Positions 7,101-13,460 of a stretch of 17,894 nucleotides of DNA are shown piece after piece. This stretch comes from Oscillospiraceae bacterium. Lineage in GTDB: Bacteria; Bacillota; Clostridia; Oscillospirales; CAG-272. The position numbers were made by a program, and so were the translations under genes. The notes beneath the pieces were generated by a model, which did no database searches, was not told the DNA's origin, and saw only the letters and a program-made list of their open reading frames with translations. How positions within the stretch are numbered: the first letter of the stretch is position 1; each line of letters begins with the position of its first letter. The DNA lies in contig SVQJ01000013.1 in NCBI GenBank assembly GCA_015065395.1, forward strand, positions 1 through 17,894, written 5' to 3'.

Positions 7101-7652
7101 GTCAAAGCCTTCGGAGAATACTACATCGCCGGTCTCAAGATCAGTGATCTTGATGGAGCCTACGTATGTACCGTAGTTGGTGTTACCAACAGCAGCCTTC
7201 ATAGGATACTGATCGCCGGAGAGAGTACCAACGAGGTTGCCGTCAACATATACAGTTGTGTCGCCGTCAACTACTTCGTATGTGATTGTTGTCCACTTCT
7301 CAGTCTTGAGATCATAGTCAAGAAGGTTGTGGTAACCCTTGACCCAAACGTCACCGTAACCGATCTTGTCGTTCTGGAAGCTGATTTCAGGACCGAAGCC
7401 CATAGTGGGGTTGTACTCACTCGCCTTGCCGTTGTTAGCCTCGGAGCTACCGTAAACAACGAGCTCGTAAGTGAAGTCATTAGATGTTACACCGTCGGTG
7501 TTCGCATTGTAGTTCTCGCCGATAGCGAACCATGCGTTATCACTAACACCGGGTGTTTCAGTTACAGTAACAACTCTTGCAGCAGAAACACCGATCGCAA
7601 CTGCGCTGAGAAGCATTGTAACTGTGAGAATTAAAGCTAATGCTTTTTTCAT
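4194..7652 (-). CDS. Secreted multi-module LamG-like protein with C-terminal type I dockerin
   Basis: 1152 aa. A Sec signal peptide (MKKALALILTVTMLLSAVAI, cleavage near residue 24-25) is followed by five LamG/concanavalin-like modules, recognised by a repeated W-x-x-V/I-x-Y...Y-V-D-G-x-x-V strand pair. They lie at about 39-197, 218-376 (nearly identical copies), 381-525, 548-720 and 891-1088. A Cys/His-rich insert (about 744-800, with CGVCGE) resembles small CxxC modules seen in other Clostridia surface proteins. The end (about 1090-1151) is a dockerin: loop 1 DADGDGVLTAAD is canonical, and loop 2 DVYADGAINAKD has Tyr at a usual ligand position. No catalytic domain is evident, so it may be a carbohydrate-binding or structural partner of a cohesin scaffold. 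ATG has GGAGG (7663-7667). It is monocistronic, with its own promoter and terminator. The role is inferred from modules only. Confidence 0.8.
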   Translation of the reverse strand: MKKALALILTVTMLLSAVAIGVSAARVVTVTETPGVSDNAWFAIGENYNANTDGVTSNDFTYELVVYGSSEANNGKASEYNPTMGFGPEISFQNDKIGYGDVWVKGYHNLLDYDLKTEKWTTITYEVVDGDTTVYVDGNLVGTLSGDQYPMKAAVGNTNYGTYVGSIKITDLETGDVVFSEGFDSVPGDATGGSIESVEVVAASTTVKNENVAVKKENAWFAIGENYNANTDGVTSNDFTYELVVYGSSEANNGKASEYNPTMGFGPEISFQNDKIGYGDVWVKGYHNLLDYDLKTEKWTTITYEVVDGDTTVYVDGNLVGTLSGDQYPMKAAVGNTNYGTYVGSIKITDLETGDVVFSEGFDSVPGDATGGSIESFDVEGSRYDLGEKYWFFHEGNNYAPVEVGNQGENFDIEMDICLEAANSEFGTGFLGLANSPRISTSLIGVGNSTIPYTFTVGTWYHVKWDANNGSTAIYVDDTYVGTVGEVAGLYGGTQAFYQWIMLSIDNLSVGSYFNDMEDGLGDYQGMAMEYEIEVTEKTIFDNFATGFEVGGDAKIIEPNWSAESEAGIYYHFPVGHKGSKNTNYIVDFDLALVPNINNTVDGTYFELWTNTASRRWIVGTVLTGRVENPGSDNETRDTTLFDWGEATKDNFHHVTYVFDGAKGYIYVDYTLVYEGFAGDVWAFEGDNYDECLGHVWNGSAIIDNYQVLDSKSYELLVDELPASGKSDTHGNANGTVTVNLDAEDYCAENGHITGLTSKTIAETCYSDGEWTTYCGVCGEVTETNVCPMYEHSWASYDINRKTDSGLVYTYCKNDGSNGCTERRYTTLPEEYTGTLYEYHDMSDDMIIVLDNGFAAETTRKALKTELEGFDWNSVDWFYADGAEQTEENREWYVPNWTVTDDGKLYFNDFGANYNQWNAKNIPSNNWSITMDITYCGMHETNDTLDDPTKSDPLGYRKEFYFWAGGSNGLVIDAGYNAEEGYLFLRPDAIAGAAFIGVKKDFTMIEGENYVFTMRYSYDKDDNGVISNATVSLWVDGVKQLEYNTPDDAEYVLPMGSSTLPFIIFRDFAVNVAIDYMAVGSADLDVNPGKVFFGDADGDGVLTAADALVMRQFLAEVVAADELVVASHLLDVYADGAINAKDQVALRKAIAA
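6525..7001 (-). repeat. Tandem duplication copy 2 (477 bp) inside the dockerin gene
   Basis: This segment is identical to 7062-7538 except for two bases near its left end (475/477), at a period of 537 bp (179 codons). It encodes residues about 218-376. The 60-bp linker between the copies is not part of the near-perfect match. Confidence 0.95.
7062..7538 (-). repeat. Tandem duplication copy 1 (477 bp) inside the dockerin gene
   Basis: The partner of 6525-7001, encoding residues about 39-197 immediately after the signal peptide. The reading frame is preserved in both copies. Identity at synonymous positions indicates a very recent duplication or ongoing gene conversion. Confidence 0.95.
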
Positions 7653-7685
7653 AGGGTAAATACCTCCATTTAATTTGGTACTATA

Positions 7686-7714
7686 ATTCTAACATTCGCC
7701 CAACAAATTGTCAA
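7686..7714 (-). promoter_or_regulatory. Strong promoter of the LamG/dockerin gene
   Basis: On the minus strand, -35 TTGACA (7709-7714), a 17-bp spacer and -10 TAGAAT (7686-7691) place the start about 27 bases before the ATG. The same -35/-10 pair and spacing occur at the HD-gene promoter across the gap. Confidence 0.8.
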
Positions 7715-8049
7715 TACTTTTTTCCCAATTTTTTGGTCATTATACAAACACAGGTACCCCAAAAAACCTCTGAAAATATTGAGTTTTCACATTTTTTATG
7801 CACAGAATTGGGGTTTGTACATCACTTGAAAACTATATATTGTGTTTGCCGATTTTCTTTTTTATGTAAAAAGCACAAAACCCATAATGGGAAAATGTGT
7901 AATAGATAAATATTTTCGTTGGAATTCTACAAATTTATAGAATGGCTTTATTTGCAAGGATTTTTCACCTATATAATAAATAGGAAGAAAACTGAAGGGA
8001 CAGCCATTCCCTGAGAGCGAAGGCAGGGCAAGGCTTAACTGATAGTTTC

Positions 8050-8063
8050 CTGTGTCCGCTCTG
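8050..8063 (+). repeat. 14-base sequence shared between two intergenic gaps (copy 2)
   Basis: Identical to 4014-4027. Here it lies inside a CCTGT...ACAGG short inverted pair (8049-8074), unlike copy 1, which runs into a perfect hairpin. Confidence 0.5.
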
Positions 8064-8175
8064 ACTTTGTACAGGCGAATACCGGATTTTGGGCAAGGTC
8101 CTGTTATGTTTTCCCCTTTCACCTGCCGGATCAAAGGCATCAGTGGGGTGGTTTTTCATTTAACATACTGTTAAC

Positions 8176-8204
8176 TTGACATTTTGGGCACTATATAATA
8201 GAAT
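8176..8204 (+). promoter_or_regulatory. Promoter of the HD-hydrolase/C_GCAxxG operon
   Basis: -35 TTGACA (8176-8181), a 17-bp spacer and -10 TAGAAT (8199-8204). Transcription should begin near 8211, which excludes the upstream in-frame start at 8176 and supports the ATG at 8233. Confidence 0.8.
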
Positions 8205-8232
8205 AAAACCAACAAAGATCTGTGAGGTATAT

Positions 8233-8892
8233 ATGATTTCCTATCAGGATATTAAGCACAATCCTTCCATAAACACATACATCAAAATGGCTGACGAATC
8301 CCTTGCGGCTCAGGGGTTTACCGAGCATTCTTTCCCTCATGTTAATCTGGTTTCCAAGAGAGTGGAGTATATTCTGAAAACCGTGGGAGCTTCCGCTCAT
8401 GAGGTGGAGCTTGGACGCATCGCCGCTTATCTCCACGATATCGGCAACCTTGTTAACCGCGAAGAGCACTCTCAGAGCGGCGCCGTTATGGCTTTCCGTA
8501 TTCTTCTTGCCATGGGCATGAACGCTGAGGACGTGGCAACGGTGGTAACCGCTATCGGTAATCACGATGAGGGAAACGGCGTCCCCGTGAACAATATCGC
8601 TGCCGCGCTTATTATCGCAGACAAGTCCGACGTGCGCCGCAGCCGCGTTCGCAATACGGACATCCCCTCCTTTGACATTCACGACAGGGTGAACTATTCC
8701 GTTAACGAAACTGCTCTGGAGATCGATCGGGAAAAAACCGATATCACGCTGAAAATGGATATTGAGACCGAGTTCAGCTCTGTTATGGACTATTTCGAAA
8801 TATTTTTGCAGAGAATGGTGCTTTGCCGCAAGGCCGCCGCAAAGCTGGGACTGAAATTTAAGCTGCAGATAAATGGGCAGTTTCTTATGTAA
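8233..8892 (+). CDS. HD-domain phosphohydrolase
   Basis: A 219-aa cytosolic protein. An HD domain is visible: His36 (FPHVNLV), the His68-Asp69 doublet (AAYLHDIGN), His79 (REEHS), His111-Asp112 (GNHDEG) and Asp130 (IIADKSDVRRSRVR). These are the metal ligands expected of metal-dependent HD phosphohydrolases (nucleotidases or phosphodiesterases). The KSD-x-RRSR segment resembles nucleotide/phosphate-binding residues in this superfamily. The start at 8233 is chosen because GAGG (8224-8227) precedes it and the promoter at 8176-8204 overlaps the longer alternative. It is the first gene of an operon; its stop codon merges with the SD (AAGGAG) of the next gene. The specific substrate cannot be assigned. 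Confidence 0.85.
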   Translation: MISYQDIKHNPSINTYIKMADESLAAQGFTEHSFPHVNLVSKRVEYILKTVGASAHEVELGRIAAYLHDIGNLVNREEHSQSGAVMAFRILLAMGMNAEDVATVVTAIGNHDEGNGVPVNNIAAALIIADKSDVRRSRVRNTDIPSFDIHDRVNYSVNETALEIDREKTDITLKMDIETEFSSVMDYFEIFLQRMVLCRKAAAKLGLKFKLQINGQFLM

Positions 8893-8905
8893 GGAGAATA
8901 CTAAT

Positions 8906-9364
8906 ATGAACCATGAAATCAGAGCCAGAGAGCTTTTCAGGGAGGGCTACAACTGCGCACAGGCGGTCTTTCTTGCGTTTTCCGACGTTACGGGTATTGA
9001 TGAGAGACGTGCGGCGGCGCTTTCCTCTTCATTCGGCGGCGGTATGGGCAGACTTCGGGAGGTTTGCGGTGCGGTGAGCGGAGCTTTTATGGTACTGGGC
9101 CTGCTTTACGGCTACAATGACCCCAAGGATCACGCCGCGAAAAAGGAGCACTATGCCCTTATTCAGGATATTGCCGCAAAATTCAAAACGGAAAACGGCT
9201 CCATCATCTGCCGCGAGCTTCTCGGTCTTTCCGCAGGAGCTGACTCCCCTGTGCCCGAGCTGAGAACACAGGAATACTACAAAAAGCGTCCCTGCGAGGA
9301 TTATGTGGGTATCGCGGCAAGGATAGTTGATGAATATATTGAAAAGGTGGATGCTTCCCGGTGA
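8906..9364 (+). CDS. C_GCAxxG_C_C family putative redox-active protein
   Basis: A 152-aa protein with the family's four spaced cysteines: Cys17 (GYNCAQAV), Cys54 (EVCGAVSGA, the GCAxxG-like core), Cys102 (IICRELLG) and Cys130 (RPCEDYV). A Gly-rich S-S-S-F-G-G-G-M-G-R stretch (40-49) precedes Cys54. Members of this family are small, often found near redox or metal proteins, and are thought to be redox-active or metal-binding; no reaction is firmly established. The ATG at 8906 has SD AAGGAG (8891-8896), 13 bp after the HD-gene stop, so the two are almost certainly co-transcribed and perhaps translationally coupled. The longer in-frame start at 8873 would lie inside the upstream gene and was rejected. 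There is no signal peptide. Confidence 0.9.
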   Translation: MNHEIRARELFREGYNCAQAVFLAFSDVTGIDERRAAALSSSFGGGMGRLREVCGAVSGAFMVLGLLYGYNDPKDHAAKKEHYALIQDIAAKFKTENGSIICRELLGLSAGADSPVPELRTQEYYKKRPCEDYVGIAARIVDEYIEKVDASR

Positions 9365-9380
9365 CAACGGTGCCGCGGGA

Positions 9381-9422
9381 TTCCCGTTCAGACTTGGGAT
9401 CGAACAGGAAAGCTCATTTTTT
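9381..9422 (+). terminator. Possible terminator after the C_GCAxxG gene
   Basis: TTCCCGTTC (9381-9389) pairs with GAACAGGAA (9402-9410) with one C-A mismatch and a 12-nt loop. A run of six T follows at 9417-9422. The distance from stem to T-run is a little long, so this is only tentative. Confidence 0.35.
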
Positions 9423-9518
9423 CTCCGCAATAAGCCGTAATTTGAAAAATTCTTTTTCCAATTCGGGTTTCATTGTATAAAATGTTAAAATACTATTTCT
9501 TTTCGGCAAAATATGATG

Positions 9519-9524
9519 TATAAT
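9519..9524 (+). promoter_or_regulatory. -10 box of the GH3 gene
   Basis: TATAAT lies 33 bp upstream of the GH3 ATG. The hexamer 17 bp further upstream (9496-9501, TTTCTT) is a poor -35. This could be a weak or activator-dependent promoter; other AT-rich candidates exist nearby (9475-9490). Confidence 0.4.
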
Positions 9525-9556
9525 GATTACAATATTATATATTAGTGAGGTTTTAT

Positions 9557-11695
9557 ATGAAGCTTACAAAAAAGCCTTTCTCTGCTGCTCCTTATATTGA
9601 ACGTGCCAAGGAGCTGCTTTCCCAAATGACGCTCACAGAAAAGGTAGGTCAGCTTAATCTTACCGGTACTGTGCGCAGTCTTGACGAAAATATGATCCGT
9701 GAGGCTAAGATCGGCTCTTTTCTTAACGTTCCTGACGTTGCAACCGCAAACCGCCGCCAGAGGATCGCTGTTGAGGAGACACGTCTCGGTATTCCTCTTC
9801 TTATCGGTCACGACGTTGTTCACGGCGACAGAACTCTTTTCCCCATCCCCCTTGCCACAGCCGCAAGCTGGGATATGGAGAGGATCGAGCACGGCGAGAT
9901 GATCGCGGCAAAGGAGGCATTTGCCGAGGGCATCAACTGGATCTATTCTCCTATGATCGATATCACCCGCGAGCCCAGATGGGGGCGCATCGCTGAGGGT
10001 GCAGGCGAGGATAAATTCTTCGGAAGCTGCGTTGCTCAGGCAAGAGTTCGCGGTTTTCAGACAATTAACCCCGAAACGGGCTATCCTTACACCGCCGCTT
10101 GCTTCAAGCACTACTGCGGCTACGGTCTGAGCGAGGCAGGACGTGATTACGAGGCCTGCGATATCAGCGAAAGAACTCTCCACGGTGAATATCTCCCCGT
10201 TTACAAGGCGGCTCTTGATGCAGGATCTATCACCTGTATGTCCTCCTTCAACTCCATGAACGGCGACCCTGTTTCAGGCTCTCATTACTATCTCACCGAG
10301 CTTCTCCGTGACACATGGGGCTTTGAGGGCATGGTGGTTTCCGACTGGACAAGTATTCTTGAGCTTGTTAAGCACCGCGTTGCAAAGGACGGAAAAGATG
10401 CGGCAAAAATGGCGATCCTTGCCGGAAACGATCTTGATATGCACTCCGAGGTTTACATAAACTACCTTGAAGAGCTTGCAGGTGAATATCCTGAGGTCAT
10501 GGAGGCTATAGACACGAGCGTTCTGCGCGTTCTTGTAACAAAGCTTGCAATCGGTCTCTTTGAAAATCCCTACAGGGAAGAGGACAATCTTAAATACTTC
10601 CTCACAGAGGAGCACCGCGCGGCTGCACGTGATCTTGGCACGCATTCCATGGTACTTCTGAAAAATTCCGATAATACTCTTCCTCTTTGCAAATGCAAAA
10701 AGAAAAAGTACCTTCTCACGGGTCCCTTCGCGGATGAGCGCCACGAAGCCATAGGTCTTTGGGGAGGAAGAGGTCATATCAACGATATCGTTACCCTTAA
10801 AAATGCGCTGGAAGCAATGGACGATGTTGAGATCGTTTACATTAAGGGCTGCGAATTTGAGGGCGATGACTGTTCTGCCTTTGAAGAAGCAAAGAAGCTG
10901 GCTCTTGATTGCGACGCGATCATCTACGCTTGCGGTGAGCCCGTTCACTGGGCCGGAGAGCACGGAGGCCGGGCAAACATCGATCTCCCCCAGCTTCAGA
11001 ACGAGTACCTTAAGGTGCTTTGCGAAACGGAAAAGCCTGTCATCAGCGTGCTCTACACCGCGCGTCCCTTGGCTTGTCAAACCCTTGAAAACCTCTCCGC
11101 TGCTATCCTTCTTGCATGGCACTCCGGAGTTGAGGCAGGAAACGCTATCTGCGACCTCATTTTCGGAAAGCTCTCTCCCTCCGGTCGTCTCCCCGTCACA
11201 TTCCCTCGTGCTACAGGTCAGATCCCGATCTATTACGCAAGCCTTCCCGGCGGCCGTCCCCGCGGATTTGACGGCATCAACCGCCATCGGGATTGCGAGG
11301 ATACTCCCCTCTATCCCTTCGGCTACGGACTTACGTATAGCTCAGTCGAATACGGCGAAGCTAAGATCGAAAATCCCATTATCAAAGACGGCGATGAGCT
11401 TTTGGCAAGCGTTACCGTGAAAAATACCGGAGAATGGGATATTGAAGAGGTAGTTCAAGTATACTTCTGTGATCTCGTTTCCTCTCTTGAAACTCCCGAT
11501 AAGCTCCTTTGCGACTTCGAAAAGGTTGCCCTCAAGGCAGGAGAAGAAAAAACCGTACGTTTTGCAATTCCCACAGAGCGCTTTGAGCTTGTTAACAGAA
11601 AGCTTGAGAGAGTTCTGGAGCCGGGAGACTTCCGTCTCTATATCGGCAAGGATTCCGATACCTGGAACGGTGCGGATTTTGAAGTTGTTGAATGA
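9557..11695 (+). CDS. Glycoside hydrolase family 3 beta-glycosidase, cytosolic
   Basis: 712 aa, normal for bacterial GH3 with a fibronectin-III-like tail. The N-terminal TIM-barrel shows LSQMTLTEKVGQL (about 21-33), the GHDVVHGDRTLFP segment, the K-H pair (CFKHYCGYG, Lys184-His185) and the nucleophile Asp263 in GMVVSDW. The second domain carries a candidate acid/base Glu468 in W-A-G-E-H-G-G-R-x-x-I-D-L-P, and L-S-P-S-G-R-L-P-V-T-F-P closes it. The C-terminal part (about 600-712) is the FnIII-like domain. Without a signal peptide it should hydrolyse imported beta-linked oligosaccharides (cellobiose- or xylo-oligosaccharide-like) in the cytosol. ATG 9557 is preferred over GTG 9545 because GTGAGG (9545-9550) is its SD. 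It is a single-gene unit ended by a strong terminator. Confidence 0.93.
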   Translation: MKLTKKPFSAAPYIERAKELLSQMTLTEKVGQLNLTGTVRSLDENMIREAKIGSFLNVPDVATANRRQRIAVEETRLGIPLLIGHDVVHGDRTLFPIPLATAASWDMERIEHGEMIAAKEAFAEGINWIYSPMIDITREPRWGRIAEGAGEDKFFGSCVAQARVRGFQTINPETGYPYTAACFKHYCGYGLSEAGRDYEACDISERTLHGEYLPVYKAALDAGSITCMSSFNSMNGDPVSGSHYYLTELLRDTWGFEGMVVSDWTSILELVKHRVAKDGKDAAKMAILAGNDLDMHSEVYINYLEELAGEYPEVMEAIDTSVLRVLVTKLAIGLFENPYREEDNLKYFLTEEHRAAARDLGTHSMVLLKNSDNTLPLCKCKKKKYLLTGPFADERHEAIGLWGGRGHINDIVTLKNALEAMDDVEIVYIKGCEFEGDDCSAFEEAKKLALDCDAIIYACGEPVHWAGEHGGRANIDLPQLQNEYLKVLCETEKPVISVLYTARPLACQTLENLSAAILLAWHSGVEAGNAICDLIFGKLSPSGRLPVTFPRATGQIPIYYASLPGGRPRGFDGINRHRDCEDTPLYPFGYGLTYSSVEYGEAKIENPIIKDGDELLASVTVKNTGEWDIEEVVQVYFCDLVSSLETPDKLLCDFEKVALKAGEEKTVRFAIPTERFELVNRKLERVLEPGDFRLYIGKDSDTWNGADFEVVE

Positions 11696-11749
11696 TCGTG
11701 TCAAGGATTGAATAAACCTCTTCTTCTGAAATGCATTTAATGTTATGAT

Positions 11750-11792
11750 AAAAAGCTTGCAAAGGCGTAAAACTCGCTTTTGCAAGCTTTTT
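11750..11792 (+). terminator. Strong intrinsic terminator after the GH3 gene
   Basis: A 14-bp perfect stem (AAAAAGCTTGCAAA with TTTGCAAGCTTTTT) extends inwards by a G-U and two GC pairs to a 9-nt loop, followed by more T. It resembles the terminator at 13235-13271. Confidence 0.9.
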
Positions 11793-11821
11793 TGTTTGTT
11801 ATGTTAAAAACGATTTCCCTC

Positions 11822-11850
11822 TTGACATATAATGTAGAAAGTGATATATT
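11822..11850 (+). promoter_or_regulatory. Antiporter promoter
   Basis: -35 TTGACA (11822-11827), a 17-bp spacer and -10 TATATT (11845-11850), beginning 30 bp after the GH3 terminator. The 5' UTR is about 38 bases. Confidence 0.8.
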
Positions 11851-11894
11851 AATCGGGTACTGTTTTTCCTATTATATAAATATGAGGTTGTATT

Positions 11895-13193
11895 ATGAAC
11901 ATACTTCTCAGCGTTTCCATAACCCTGCTTGCAGGTCTCATTATGTCCCGCTTGGCGAAGCTTTTGAAGCTTCCCGCGGTTACTGCATACATCGTTGCAG
12001 GTATTCTCATCGGTCCTTTCTGCCTGGGTGCTGTCGGTATTCCCGGGGTAGGCTTTGCTTCCCTTGCAGACGTTAAGGTTTTCGAGCTCATAACCGAGAC
12101 CGCGACAGGCTTTATCGCTTTCTCTATCGGTAACGAGTTCCGTCTCTCCGCTCTTAAAAAGACCGGTAAGCAAGCAACGATTATCGGAATTCTTCAGGCT
12201 TTTACAGCAACTCTTCTGGTAGATGCAGCCCTCATCGGTCTCCATTTCATGATGCCTGATAAGCTGCCCCTCCCCGTTGCAATAACACTCGGTGCTATCG
12301 CCTCCGCCACCGCTCCTGCAGCTACCCTTATGGTCGTTAACCAGTATAAGGCCAAGGGTCCTCTCACCGACCTCCTCCTTCCCATCGTTGCTCTTGACGA
12401 CGCGGTTGGCCTCATTATCTTCGCGGTTTCCTTCGGAATTGCAAAGTCTATGATGAGCGGCGGTAGTCTTGATTTCATATCCGTTGCTGTAAATCCTCTC
12501 CTTGAGGTAGTATTCTCCCTGGCTCTCGGTGCGGTTATGGGTATTCTCTTCCATTTTACGGAGCGCTTCTTCCACTCACGAAGCAAGCGTATGTCCATAT
12601 CTATCGCATTCGTTCTTCTTACAGTTTCCGTGACAACTCTTGATTTCCATATAGGTGCGGCGCACGTTGAGTTCTCCACTCTGCTCACCTGTATGATGCT
12701 GGGAACCGTTTTCTGCAATGTGTGCGATGTTTCCGAGGAGATCATGGACAGAACCGAAAGATGGACCGCTCCTCTCTACGTTCTTTTCTTTGCCCTCAGC
12801 GGCGCAGAGCTTGACTTTGGCGCATTTGCCGATATCGCCATCGTTGGAATCGGTATCGTATACATAATTTTCCGTTCTCTTGGAAAATACTTCGGAACTT
12901 TCAGCAGTGCAAAGATGGTAGGATGCGAAAGCACAGTTACTAAATACCTGGGTATTACCCTTCTTCCCCAGGCAGGCGTTGCCCTTGGTATGTCCCTTAC
13001 AGCGCTTGAGCTCGGTGCAGACGGAATACTTGTAAGAAATATTGTACTCTTCTCTGTACTCATTTACGAACTCGTAGGCCCCATGCTCACAAAGATCGCG
13101 CTCCTCAAAGCAGGCGAGATCAAGCCCGAGGGCAAAAAGAGCTCCCGCGGTGCCACCGATATGTCCGGCGGTCGCCGTCACAGAGCAAAATAA
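11895..13193 (+). CDS. Cation:proton antiporter, CPA2 (KefB/NapA-like) family
   Basis: A 432-aa membrane protein with about 12 hydrophobic segments from residue 2 to 405. Family marks: the N-terminal LLKLPAVTAYIVAGILIGP segment (23-41), the A-T-A-P-A-A-T unwound helix (138-144), the conserved double Asp in L-D-D-A-V-G-L (Asp168-Asp169) in the transport site, F-R-S-L-G-K (326-331), and L-P-Q-A-G-V-A-L-G (357-365). A D-D pair is usual for electrogenic 2H+/Na+ exchange, so Na+ (or K+)/H+ exchange in the cytoplasmic membrane is likely. The C-terminus is a short basic tail (GGRRHRAK) without an RCK/TrkA-N domain, so nucleotide gating is not expected. SD GAGG (11884-11887) precedes the ATG. It is flanked by look-alike terminators on both sides. 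Ion specificity is inferred. Confidence 0.9.
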   Translation: MNILLSVSITLLAGLIMSRLAKLLKLPAVTAYIVAGILIGPFCLGAVGIPGVGFASLADVKVFELITETATGFIAFSIGNEFRLSALKKTGKQATIIGILQAFTATLLVDAALIGLHFMMPDKLPLPVAITLGAIASATAPAATLMVVNQYKAKGPLTDLLLPIVALDDAVGLIIFAVSFGIAKSMMSGGSLDFISVAVNPLLEVVFSLALGAVMGILFHFTERFFHSRSKRMSISIAFVLLTVSVTTLDFHIGAAHVEFSTLLTCMMLGTVFCNVCDVSEEIMDRTERWTAPLYVLFFALSGAELDFGAFADIAIVGIGIVYIIFRSLGKYFGTFSSAKMVGCESTVTKYLGITLLPQAGVALGMSLTALELGADGILVRNIVLFSVLIYELVGPMLTKIALLKAGEIKPEGKKSSRGATDMSGGRRHRAK

Positions 13194-13234
13194 ATTTATT
13201 CCCGGCTTACTTTGCCTGTAGATCAGATAATCCC

Positions 13235-13271
13235 AAAAAGCTTGTAATGCATTTAGTATTGCAAGCTTTTT
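13235..13271 (+). terminator. Intrinsic terminator after the antiporter gene
   Basis: AAAAAGCTTGTAAT pairs with ATTGCAAGCTTTTT (14 bp, one G-U) around the 9-nt loop GCATTTAGT, followed by TGTTTTT. The stem base is the same as in the GH3 terminator upstream. Confidence 0.88.
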
Positions 13272-13356
13272 TGTTTTTACAACGCAAAATTTTGTATTTA
13301 CGAAGATATACAGTCGCTTTTTGATCTCCTTTCATATATAAAATGCTGTTATCTGC

Positions 13357-13386
13357 TTGACACAATTAAAAAAAAGCGTATATAAT
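13357..13386 (+). promoter_or_regulatory. Promoter of the Gfo/Idh/MocA oxidoreductase gene
   Basis: -35 TTGACA (13357-13362), an 18-bp A-rich spacer and a perfect -10 TATAAT (13381-13386). A 5' UTR of about 68 bases separates it from the ATG at 13461; I see no riboswitch in it. Confidence 0.8.
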
Positions 13387-13460
13387 AAAAAAAACTGCAA
13401 TTTTCTTTCTTTTAATTGTTTGTTTATGCTCAACGAGTTAATTGTGAGAGGACAAAGAGT

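Larger units (their letters stand above)
7653..8232. other. Non-coding gap between divergent genes
   Basis: The two flanking promoters lie at its ends (7686-7714 minus; 8176-8204 plus). The part at 7715-7980 is AT-rich, with a CCCCAA/TTGGGG inverted pair (around 7756 and 7809) but no clear gene. The part at about 7985-8160 is more GC-rich and holds copy 2 of the dispersed 14-mer. Open frames there show no start signal and no recognisable protein, and I regard the segment as intergenic repeat DNA. Confidence 0.55.

Noticed and set aside
4269..7634. 1121-codon open frame on the plus strand, antisense to the LamG/dockerin gene
   Set aside because: It is codon-aligned with the real gene and exists only because that gene avoids TTA, CTA and TCA. 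It has no promoter or recognisable domain, and the sense frame has signal peptide, modules, dockerin, promoter and terminator.
7862..8159. Two overlapping minus-strand open frames of 92 and 64 codons in the gap before the HD gene
   Set aside because: There is no convincing SD or promoter. The composition is that of random translation of repeat-like intergenic DNA, and the two frames overlap each other.
8176..8232. Upstream in-frame start for the HD hydrolase
   Set aside because: It lies within the promoter (TTGACA at 8176-8181), so it would not be transcribed. The ATG at 8233 has a GAGG SD.
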